NCBI GenBank assembly: GCA_903813345.2
Contig: CAIIXF020000005.1
Location: forward strand, 26,041,375 to 26,105,374
Direction of reading: 5' to 3'
Length of the DNA: 64,000 bases
Source of the DNA: Owenia fusiformis
Taxonomy: Eukaryota > Annelida > Polychaeta > Sabellida > Oweniidae
The notes below the pieces were generated by a model, which did not search any database, was not told the DNA's origin, and was given only the letters and a program-made list of their open reading frames with translations. Positions 36,520-47,632 of this stretch are shown piece by piece. The position numbers and the translations under genes were made by a program. How positions within the stretch are numbered: position 1 is the stretch's first letter; every line of letters begins with the position of its first letter.

Positions 36520-39480
36520 TTGTCAGAAGTAACGTTAACTCAGTATTGTCCCAAACAACACACTGTATACTTAAATTGAAAATATTGTAGAGTGGAGTAT
36601 TTGTAAAGAGTGTGATATACCACTGCTTCGTGTTACATACGCACATATCACATATGGGAAGTAGCGCACAAAGAATGATGATATCGATAATATATTAAAA
36701 GATTTAAGCCCAGTACTAAAAGAATTTACATGCATTTAAGCACGAATGTCTTGTACCAGACTTTGAGGGATTGCAGAAAATAAGGCATGAGTGCATTACA
36801 TCACACACAATTCATTGAGTCATGTGCTTAAATTCGTTTCACGCATTGCAAAATGGTTTTTTTAATATGAATAAAACAATGCAGTTCAACCAGGAAATTT
36901 TTGCAAGGGTTTCCCATAGTTGGACCTCCTTCCTTTCTGTTCATTAAGATGCTTTTATATCATAATTTCTGAAATAATCATATTTGGGTGAAACATATAG
37001 AATGCATATTATTCGCTTAATACTCGTATACTCGTGTACTGTGTTCTGATTGGCTGAAATATACCGCGCCTATACTAGCTCTGGTAAAAAAATGATTCAC
37101 ACAAATGGTTTATTCCTTATGTGGCGTCATCAAATATTTCAAATTCAGTTCCTCTATTCTATTTGATACACGTACAATATTGAACATAATTATATATTAT
37201 AACACATTATACAAAGAGTGGTTCCTTATGGCCCAGGCCTATACCTGCTTGATGAAATTTCATCCAATCATTCACGTCATAGTTTAGTGAAACTCTATCG
37301 GTTTTGTTTATACTAATTTAAATCACAAGAAACATCCAAACAAGGAAGAACAAAAATGTTGACTTATTTCTAATTATTTGAATCAATTTAATACGTTGCA
37401 TTGGTTTCGATCAATTGTGTTTTCGTGGGCAACTTTACAACAATAAGTGATTTACACTCCACTCCAAATAGTTGACACATTAATTCGGCTCCCCATTAGA
37501 CAAATCTGTTACCAATGACCAAGGATCGAAAATACGACTTTGATGAAAATTCAGCGACATAAAATGTATTAAACAAATGGTACATTGGGTTAGTTGTGGG
37601 TCAACAAGAGATGGGGTCACCAACTTTTGTAGGGAACTGTATGTTCGTGTTAAACATTTAAATTCCTAATTGTTGAGTAAAATTTCGTTAACGTATAATA
37701 TGCAAAATTTATTTTAAAAATTTCAAATACCCCTTTTACATGTCCATATTACAAGTCCACTACGATACAAAGTTAAATATATAATATAGACTATATAATG
37801 TATATTAAAACAACTTTATTCATTTCTTCAGAGATTTTTTATATGCAAAAGAAGAAATGAATAAAGTTTTTTTTAATATATATAAACCAGAGAGATGAAC
37901 TTACATAGAACTATGTAGTTTTCAAATAATAAAGAAAACGAAAATGAAAGATCTGTTCAGAAATGTTTTAAAATTAAAGGATTCCTTAGTTAATAAAACA
38001 GGTGTCATTCCAAAGCGGCACAAAAATGGTGCGTTCCCACATGTAAGATACTGTACAATCATAGTATCATTTATATTAATTTAAACAAAACATTGCAACA
38101 ATCCAACAATTAAAATGTTCACTCTTCTCAAGGAGGGATATCAGTACAATTTGTGTTAAAATGTGCATGCTTACATTTAGGTAATTGTTATTAATGATAA
38201 GAATCAGATTGTTTCACATGATGCTCATGTTCAATTGATTAGAAGTATTTAGTAATAAGTTGTACAAATACGCATTTCGAACATGTACTTCAGATGGTAC
38301 TTTTATATTCGCAATTAACGGATAATTATTGCATGTTTTTTAAACAAATTAAATATGTTAAAGTTAAAAGTTTGCATATTAAAATATATAATTGTATTTA
38401 CGAAGGAGGATCTTCGAATAGAGAGACAGGGAATGTTATGGAGCGAGGTTTTATGATGATTAAAAAATGTCACTTTGAAGCGCATTTAAGGTTTTATCTG
38501 AAAAGAATTGCTGCTGTTTATTACATATAGCAAAGGGATCGACCCTTAATTTGGCGTAAAACTGAAACACTAAATTTTGAAATGCTTGTACCTTTCCCAT
38601 TTGTGAGTCGAACCATGATACTTGGTAAATCAATGTAACTTTGGTGTAAAATGATATATGACATACTCCATGTATGGAGACATTGGTATATGTCTGCCTA
38701 GGGGCTCCCATACTTTCGGGACACCCTGTATATATTATTTGGTAACTGTTGCGTTTTCTGCGTTATGTGACATTAACTTACTGCTAGGGCAAACGAGGAT
38801 ACAGTGCTTTCAAGTAGAATTTCCTTCTAAGTACCATATAGAAGATAATAAATACCCTCTATGCGTTAAACCTCTGAATGTTTGGTATGATGATACAGAA
38901 AATAAAAAAAGATATGATCAATACAGCACCATGTACCTTTTCAATACACAGAGGGTATATCTTTCAAATACAGTTTTTCGTTAGCCTGGTTCATGCTAAT
39001 TAGAAAACTAACGGAAATATTAAAAAAATATGTAAGGTCATGTGTAAGTGTACGCAACAAGCTAGGAGATTTTCAGAAAAACACTATGACATACATGTAA
39101 ATGACAAATGGCAAAATGTAAAAATGTAAATAACACTGCGCTTTTGGAAACTTTATTGAATGTTATTGGAAATTCACATTATCGTGTCAGTAATTCCACA
39201 GACTAATATAATCCCATTGTGATCTTTACTCTAATCCAACATGACGAATTAATAAACATAATATCGAAAATGATCTGTAAAGGCTTCTTTGACTTTTCAT
39301 CTGCTAATTTGGGAAAATGTGTTTTTTCTTTTTTCAATGATAGACATCATTGACCACTATAACGTTATCATAGCTGTGTTTCGAATCAAGTCATTCGCAA
39401 CTTGTACGTTTAGGCACTTTTGATTGTCTATTCACCTTTAGATGTTTTATTCGTGAATATTTCACCCTTTCGAAATTTCA
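36520..39480. other. intergenic, no gene seen
   Basis: The 3' UTR of the ankyrin gene lies here; AATAAA at 36870-36875 is a possible signal. A hairpin occurs at 37801-37880. A repeat end GGGACACCCTGTATAT near 38719 resembles the outer end of a DNA element, with no partner found. No coding region is supported. Confidence 0.6.
37801..37880. repeat. hairpin / short inverted repeat
   Basis: ACTTTATTCATTTCTTC and its inverse GAAGAAATGAATAAAGT flank a loop of about 20 bp, with AT-rich arms extending to about 29 bp. Confidence 0.75.
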
Positions 39481-39499
39481 CCCATGTACATTTCTCCTA

Positions 39500-41015
39500 A
39501 TGCCAAACGTCTAAAGGGTGACTTGTCCAAGGGGTGATATGTCTAAGGGATGAAACGTCCAGTGGGTCAAACGTCCAGGGAATGAAACGTGAAACGGGTG
39601 AACAGTCTAGATGGAACTTTCGAGGGGTGAACGTCCAGTGGGTCAAATATCCAGAGGATGAATCGGGTTAACAGTCAAGATGGAGCGTCCAAGAAGAGAA
39701 CCGTCTGATGTATGAAACGTCCAATGGGTCAATGTATGAAACGTCCAGTGGGTCAAATATCCAGAGGATGAATCGGGTTAACAGTCAAGATGGAGCGTCC
39801 AAGAAGAGAACCGTCTGATGTATGAAACGTCCAATGGGTCAATGAATGAAACGTCCAGTGGGTCAAATATCCAGAGGATGAATCGGGTTAACAGTCAAGA
39901 TGGGGCGTCCAAGAAGAGAACCGTCTGATGTATGAAACGTCCAATGGGTCAATGTATGAAACGTCCAATGGGTCAAACATCCAGAGGATGAATCGGATGA
40001 ACAATCAAGATGGAGCGTCCAAGAAGAGAACCGTCTGATGTATGAAACGTCCAATGGGTCAATGTATGAAACGTCCAATGGGTCAAACATCCAGAGGATG
40101 AATCGGATGAACAATCAAGATGGAGCGTCCAAGAAGAGAACCGTCTGATGTATGAAACGTCCAATGGGTCAATGTATGAAACGTCCAATGGGTCAAACAT
40201 CCAGAGGATGAATCGGATGAACAATCAAGATGGAGCGTCCAAGAAGAGAACCGTCTGATGTATGAAACGTCCAATGGGTCAATGTATGAAACGTCCAGTG
40301 GGTCAAACATCCAGAGGATGAATCGGATGAACAATCAAGATGGAGCGTCCAAGAAGAGAACCGTCTGATGTATGAAACGTCCAATGGGTCAATGTATGAA
40401 ACGTCCAATGGGTCAAACATCCAGAGGATGAATCGGATGAACAATCAAGATGGAGCGTCCAAGAAGAGAACCGTCTGATGTATGAAACGTCCAATGGGTC
40501 AATGTATGAAACGTCCAGTGGGTCAAACATCCAGAGGATGAATCGGATGAACAATCAAGATGGAGCGTCCAAGAAGAGAACCGTCTGATGTATGAAACGT
40601 CCAATGGGTCAATGTATGAAACGTCCAGTGGGTCAAACATCCAGAGGATGAATCGGGTTAACAGTCAAGATGGAGCGTCCAAGAAGAGAACCGTCTGATG
40701 TATGAAACGTCCAATGGGTCAATGTATGAAACGTCCAGTGGGTCAAATATCCAGAGGATGAATCGGATGAACAATCAAGATGGAACGTTCAAGGGGAGAA
40801 CCGTCTGATGTATGAAACGTCCAATGGGTCAATTTATGAAACGTCCAATGGGTCAAACATCCAGAGGATGAATCGGGTGAACAATCAAGATGGAGCGTCC
40901 AAGAAGAGAACCGTCTGATGTATGAAACGTCCAATGGGTCAATGTATGAAACGTCCAATGGGTCAAACATCCAGAGGATGAATCGGGTGAACAGTCTAGG
41001 TGAAACGTTCAAGGA
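39500..41015. repeat. 110-bp minisatellite, 13 copies in exact register
   Basis: The marker CCAGAGGATG occurs at 39651, 39761 and then every 110 bp to 40971, thirteen times without a single length change. Each unit contains GAACAATCAAGATGGAGCGT, CCAAGAAGAGAACCGTCTGA and two copies of a shorter TGAAACGTCCARTGGGTCAA sub-repeat. Copies differ by a few substitutions (GGGTTAACAGT or GGATGAACAAT; AGTGGG or AATGGG). From 39500 to 39640 there are diverged versions of the ~20-bp sub-unit only, the likely seed. The repeated 83-codon minus-strand frames are by-products of the array. Confidence 0.95.
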
Positions 41016-44000
41016 GTGAAACAAAGAAATCGCCATGTCACGTTTCTCGCTCTCTACATCAAATATAAATACGTGAAACCGCAGACCAAACATCATGCAG
41101 AGAACTATAATTTTTTTAAATCGACTCGAGTAATCATTTCATGTTTCGATAATTTGACAATTACTCATCTCATATAAAAGGAAATGGCAAATTAAGCTCA
41201 ATAAAAAATTGGAATAACCTGCTGAATCATTGCCTCGTATTTCAAACTTACATCTTCACTTGTACCCTCTATAAAGGAAAAATGTGCATGGTCCTTTACC
41301 AATCATATCTTTAAAATATTTTTCGTTATTATCACACCAAACATTCAGAGGTATAATGTAGTATATAGTTTGACCAAACGGAGAAAGAAAGAATAAATAG
41401 AACAGCTCCTAAAATCATGAATGTGACTTTTTACCCTTAATTGACGTCATAAATATGAGAAATCCTATAATGTGCTCAAGAAGGGAATCTTCTGAGACAT
41501 GAGGTTAACAATAAAATAAAATATCAATTATAGCATGAAAGTCTGATTAATTATAACAATTTGTGATGAAATTTAAAAAATTTATCTAGGCGTATAACCG
41601 CCTAAAAATCATGTTTCACACGGGTTTTTGGCACTTCCATAATTTTCTGTCAATGTCTTAATGTTTATTTCAAACCTATCAGTTATGGCCGGTTTGGGAT
41701 GGGCTTAACAATGGTATGAAGGATATATTATAACACATAGAGAATGATGTCCTAGGCTTAGAGGAAAATGTATTGCACTGTATAATAGCAAATTGTTTTT
41801 ATGACGTAATTTAAAGTGCCCGATAAACTATAAAATGCGCATGCGTCCAGGTGTTGATAAACTATAAATAGCGAAAATCCAGGGTTTGTCACCACAAGGT
41901 AAGCCAGGACGTGTTGAGAGAACAGCTAGTGTTGATATTGAATTTATATGTAGCCAGATAAGTTTCCTTATTGAAATTACATATGGTTATTAGCAATACT
42001 TTGTAGGTGCTAAATAATAAAATATTTAGAGTATATATGAGAGAAATTGGTCATTTCGAACCTGTTGAAAAGTTTGTGGCTCTCGGCTACACCGGGGAAT
42101 TTACTTCCATGAGTACACACATAAATGTGGGGTTCCCCAAGAGGTACGCGACAAGGTGACCTGGCATCAAATGTGCGACTAAATGCTACTATCGAGAAGA
42201 TAAAATAACGAATACGACAATAAGTTATTGCATGTGACAATTCCGAGCCTTCATCTCACTGAAGTATTTTGAATTGAAAATAGGATTTTTGTTTTAATAC
42301 ATGGATTCAGATGAACGTAACTTTATTCTAACAACTAATCCAAACTGAACAAAATTGATTGTACGTAACAAACAATTTCTTGTTTTACAATGTTTTGATT
42401 GGCTAAACGAATGAAACCAACAAATTATGACAATTTTGAAATGTAAAATTTAAAAGTGACAAACACAACCTCCCTATCCACTCTTTGGGAGCCCTAGTAA
42501 ATTAGTAATATGGACATGCAGCAGTGGTAGTGTACAGCTTATTATCACACTACGCTTTGTATTCTAAAGCCTGTTGTTTGTAATAACACTGTTCACTCAA
42601 CGTATGTTTTGTGTGTGGGCAGTCAACGATAATCATTGTTTTATCCCGGTTATATGACCTCGGCAATTATAACAAAACCGTACTAAACGAAAAAACGCAA
42701 ATAAGAGAAAGCTTTCACACATATATAAAAAATGAACTAGTCTAATCCGCCAGTATAAACTCTGTGCTATACGTAGCCGGGTCAGGCGCACACTTTAAAA
42801 GGAAAAGTCATATTAGTGAGTTTGTGAGATAATATTCATTGCTAGCATTTTTAAATTTTCATCTATTTTTTTTAAATTTCTACTAGTTATTCACAATATG
42901 TACGCCATGTGCCTCCAATGGTTAAGTAATATTATACAAAATTTTGAAAAAGTTATGACTGATAAAGGACCATGCACCTTTTTTCGTTACAGAGGGTATG
43001 TATATCTTCACCTTATTAAGGGAGTGAGAAAATTAACAAATTAAAAATAAGAATACACATGGATGAATGCGTTCTTATTTATCAGTCTCTCTTTCTCCAA
43101 AGCTTATTATTCCAAGGGGTACTAGAAAATGTGGATCCCACAATGGGATAGATAAACAAGACACAAAACCTCCATATAGAACCTTGTGTTCATATTTTCA
43201 TAATTTTTGAACAGTAAGAATCATCATTCAGTGTAACATTTTTTAAATTTAATTTATTTCAAGTAAATAATTTAATCGATATGTACAATCAGTTTGATGT
43301 CATGTCATTTGTGCGTGTATGACAATTAAATAATAACAACAAGCCATAATGAGCAACTTACTGTAAACTCGTGACTAAACATTTTCGCACTTTGGTTCCT
43401 TGAGCAAACAATATCTCTGATCAATATGTATAAACGTACAGCATGTACCGCTTAATATATAAATTATACGTTATACATACAGGAGTATCATGTTAAAATA
43501 GTTTATATATTAAATAAATAAGTTATCTTATCTGAATAATACATTGCACATGTATAGTATGAACTTCAAGCACTCGATGGTGCCAATAGGCTATAATACT
43601 ACATCTACATGGGTAATATCACTGCAATATATATTATAATATAAATGACTGATTTGTAAAAATGGATACATTTTATCATGTATTAAAAGTATATCACTGC
43701 ATTTTTTATAAAAATAAATAATATATGTGGATATATTTGTGAGAACATTTTCGGTGATTGTGCAAAAATAAGTTGATAAAATTAAATAACTACAGTATAT
43801 CTTACATATGTCATATTACTACCACATTACTAAATATTATATATATGCGGTTACGGTTCATGATTATGAACCTAAATCGTGGAATATCAGATCAACATAC
43901 AACAGACTTATATCTAAGTGATATCACTCGGAATCATATGATACCACAGGAATCCTTACATATATCAATTTCCCCTGATTATGACGTAATCACCATACCG

Positions 44001-44538
44001 TGAGATATGTGATGATATCAGTTCAACGTAATCACTCATATAATATCTAAATAACTATTCTAAATAAACTATCTACTTCTACTTTATGACTACAATAAAT
44101 ACAAAACATTTTATATGAATCCTCCTCACATGACACATGCAAGGAGATTCTACAATATTTCGACCAATATGATCTACTTGTAATTTAAAGCCCGCACTCT
44201 AGTACATTGTAGTACTAGATTCAGGTGCATTACTTGCACTCGGCTGAACGTTGATGAGGTTTTGAACAATATAGGTGTCGCTATTAGATTTCTAAAAAGT
44301 CCATATTTGGACAGTCATATTTTACTTACTAAATATTACCGATTGTATGTGTACACTGTACAATACGGACGTCGAAATGAAATGTCTATTTTCTATTGGT
44401 ATAAATTATAATCTTGGTCCATAGAACCGCATCAACTGTTGGGCTTTACACAAATAAATAAAATAAATATATGTACATTTTGTTTTTGTCCATATTACCA
44501 TGGAGATTGTGGAATGAAAGCATGAATTTTGCTTCTGT
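41016..44538. other. intergenic, no gene seen
   Basis: AT-rich sequence without supported coding regions. Two TATAAA-like sites near 41829 and 41865 sit beside GCGCATGCG and a possible donor (AAG|GTAAGC near 41899), which could be a promoter, but no downstream exon was found. The segment before 44538 must hold the 3' UTR of the minus-strand secreted-protein gene. Confidence 0.55.
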
Positions 44539-46818
44539 CTATGAAGCGGCTATCTTTGCCAATTCAACAAACTCCAGTTCATGGAATTCGAAAAGTTTCC
44601 CCATGTCTCTTAATATGATGAAGTTTACCATGTTACGGTATTCCTCCTCGCCTAAAAGATCTACGATCGAGTCTCTGATTTGACTCTCGTGAGCAAAGTC
44701 GAAGTCGTGGCTTACTTTAGTTGCAATCATGGTGTGGTGAACATTGCACATTACTCCGCCGTACAAGTATTTCTGTTCGAGTGATTTCATTTCAGCCAAA
44801 AGGGACGAGGCGGTATGTCCGATAAACACGTTTTCTTCTTCCTCGATCATGTGTTTCACGAAAACACTGACCTCAGATAGGGCCGTTCTTGCTCTTCTCA
44901 ATGAATCCTCATGCTGAAAACACAAAAGATAATATTGATAATCATCCGGATGTAATAATGATATTATAGTTAATCAAATAACTTTTAACAACGTGGGAAG
45001 GTGGCTTAGGTTGAAGTCTCAGTTCGTCACGATATTAATGTGAAAATTACATTTAATTCCTCCATAAGGGCATCATAAATTGTTCTCAGGACACGTGTCT
45101 ATTATCTTTATCTCGTGTTGTAATACCGCGGGGTGACACATTGTAATTTGTGTTATGTCAAAAATGTGATGAGGTTTGGATCATGGAGCGTGTGAAACCG
45201 AAATAGTGACCAGATGTAGTGAACTTCCTGGTCAAACAGACCAATGCGATGGTCCTAAGCCGTTGTCTGTTTATATATATCAATTGCAGCTTCGATAAGC
45301 CGGTGTTGTATTCGAAATTTGCAACATCGAACATCAAGGGGGTGTATAAGATCGTGACTCACACCTCAAGCGTCTTAATTTTGAATTACTGAAGCCTGAC
45401 ATCATCTCAACATTTTAGCCAATCCTGACATAGCCTGAGATGACTCCATTTTAAAATATTTTGTAAATTCCGACGTATTCAATTTTAATGTGGATTTTTT
45501 GGCAGGGTATAGGAAACGAATGTGCTAATCGCTGCCTTGTTTATGTTATTCTAACCAGCCATAAGCAGACAAATCTTGAAAATTCTCAGTTAACAAAAAT
45601 GACTGCAAAAACACTCAAATAGGCTACTAAAAGCACTAAAAGGAAATATACCTTAAATTGAAGGAATTTCTTATGTCATTTACGATTTATGTTAAAATTA
45701 AAGATTGGTTTTCACGTGAAGCAAAAGTTATATGGCAATATGAGCAATATGATGTTTATCGTAAATACTTACATGTGCCATCTCCTTGGCTTCGGAGAGA
45801 GCCGGGGCAACAGGCATGTGGTCCAAATTCATGTTTGCGATGCTGCTTATTCGTCTTGTACTGATCCGTCCTTTCACAACCTTTAAATGTAAGATTGATA
45901 TTTGCGTTAAAGTATGTTAAGTATTTTGAATAGTCAAAAATATAAATTAGTTGATATTTAAGTGCTGAACGGTCGTGTTGACATTTAGAATGACTGAGCA
46001 TTTACAATATCCTATTGTACTATTTCCCCATTTCTAAGTACCAACAATTTATTAACGTTTTCTATGAATTAACAGCTGATCTGATTTTCAGCATGTACTT
46101 TTCCCTTAGAACGATTATGCTCATGTTGATAACAATGAATAGATAAATAGATGAAAAATGTAATAAATAAATGAATAAATAAATAAATAAATAAATAAAT
46201 AGAATGTAGATTTTTATACTCAGTTGAGTAACCCTTGAGAATACATGTTCATATAATTCAAATGATACAGTATGGATTCATGGTGTACAATTGTGCATTA
46301 CTAGTTAAACTACTATTCTTGTATATAAACATGTTTTATGTCTCTGGCTGTTTGAAAAGAACAAGTACTTACAAATTGATTCTGAAGGTCTTCTACGCTT
46401 CGCTTGGCTCGGCCAGCTGCTTTTGAAACTTCGTTGTAGTACTCTGAATGTGTTACGTCTCCGGGTGCGACAGATGCCCAAGCTGGATCAGCGGTAGTGT
46501 CGGGGTCCGTTAGGGATGTGCCATCTCCACATGGGTTGTTCCATGTTGGTGTATTCCCCGGTACTGGCGCAGAATAGACTCGGGCGAATAAGGCAGCAAC
46601 CAGCACCATCGTAGTTAATGCAGCGTCTGAAATATGAGCACAATGCAATCGTTGTGATTTTGTTATTAAGACATGCGTTGTTGAATGATATGAGATCAAG
46701 ACTATGAATTATTTCATACAATCTAAGTAGAATTTGAATTGAAATATTGAGAGATATAATTTATATTGGATTCAAACAAAGATGCAAATCTAGAGTACTT
46801 ACCGAAAATAAATGCCAT
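44539..46818 (-). CDS. secreted four-helix cytokine candidate (CNTF/CLCF1/LIF-like)
   Basis: Four coding exons join in frame with GT-AG borders: 46803-46818, 46373-46626, 45773-45880 and 44539-44913 (TAG), giving 250 residues. Residues 1-25 form a signal peptide (MAFIFDAALTTMVLVAALFA, cleavage after VYSA). A Pro/Thr-rich, Cys-containing segment (26-65) precedes predicted amphipathic helices at about 68-98, 127-156, 159-178 and 208-247. Only two Cys remain (C38, C182). Features shared with vertebrate CNTF as I recall it: a basic helix A; a phase-0 intron right after helix A (LQNQF|VVKGR here, near residue 38 in CNTF); an NLD..MPVA motif after it, then LSEAKE (LTEAE in CNTF); and a last helix with ILRDMGKLFEFHELEF. 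A tiny first exon (5 codons plus one base) recalls LIF and CLCF1. Secretion is well supported; the cytokine assignment is a structural inference. An orphan secreted helical protein is the alternative. Confidence 0.8.
46160..46203. repeat. (AAAT)n microsatellite
   Basis: About ten near-perfect AAAT units lie in the intron between exons 2 and 3 of the minus-strand secreted-protein gene. Confidence 0.9.
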
Positions 46819-46899
46819 TGTTTTTAATGAGTTTGAAATTTTACTTTTAATGTTATTTCGGTTTGATAGCTTTGTAATAATCTTTTCCTTAGCGAGCAA

Positions 46900-46915
46900 T
46901 ATAAATTGTGATATT
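46900..46915 (-). promoter_or_regulatory. TATA-like element of the secreted helical protein gene
   Basis: On the minus strand, CAATTTATATTGC lies about 85-95 bp upstream of the start codon at 46818, a plausible TATA position for a short 5' UTR. No other core element is obvious. Confidence 0.35.
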
Positions 46916-47494
46916 TTATGTTCGAGCTATTGACTTTGTCTTTTTTAAATCAAATATTGTTTACTGCTAAGTAGCTGCTTTGTTAACCGTTGATGTTTGC
47001 TTAAGTTTGATCAGTAATGACATACATCGCTTTGCTTGATCCTTTATAGTCAACTACATCTCAATTTGGGAAATCCTAAGATATTAGGGATCCCGGTCAG
47101 TCATCAGTCAGTTTCTATTAATAGTAACACTGAGTTGGCCATGATATTTGACATTCTATCACTCCCATCTAATGACCCGTCGTTTCCAAAACCAGTTCCT
47201 AGAATTCGACGTCATTATAATTCAGTGGGCTTATTGATAACAATAAAATATTGATGGGGAATTCCCCTTTCGTCTATTTTTATCCCCACGTGGTATTGTT
47301 TACTTCCGCATTGCTTGTCATATAAATCAACAGTTGTATTGAAATTAATGAATGGTCATTTTATTGACGTCTTAACAGTTCCCCAGAGTTTGGTTTCTTC
47401 CCCGGGGTTTCTCCATGGGTCTATGAGGCTTATCTTGAGTGGGCCGGGACAGGAAGCCACGAGCCCCGACCACAAAGAAATAACTATTTTTCTA

Positions 47495-47632
47495 CAGTTT
47501 GGAACAAAATAAATGACAGGTGGATTTTCTCTCTCATCCACTGATGTATGACCTCTTGAAATTCTCTTATTTTTTTAACATGCGAACAGCAAATCCATGT
47601 GTCATTATTTTTGTTCCAAACTGTACTATGGC
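47495..47632. repeat. inverted repeat, ~25-bp arms
   Basis: ACAGTTTGGAACAAAATAAA and its near inverse ATTTTTGTTCCAAACTGT flank about 85 bp. It may be the remains of a small fold-back element. Confidence 0.6.

Noticed and set aside
39500-41015. Possible CRISPR-like array
   Set aside because: The whole 110-bp unit is repeated, with no unique spacers, and the genome is eukaryotic.
39863-41096. Repeated 75-117 codon minus-strand frames (MFIRFILWMFDPLDVSYI...)
   Set aside because: They are the 110-bp minisatellite read in successive phases, with no start context, no splice structure and no protein family features.
41820-41905. Promoter and 5' exon with TATAAATAG and AAG|GTAAGC
   Set aside because: The TATA box and donor are too close to leave a normal exon and no downstream coding exon was found on the plus strand.
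46313-46699. 128-codon frame starting MISYHSTTH as the true start of the secreted protein
   Set aside because: The segment before DAALTTMV is intron. The acceptor TTTCAG at 46627 and the short exon at 46803-46818 give a proper signal peptide instead.
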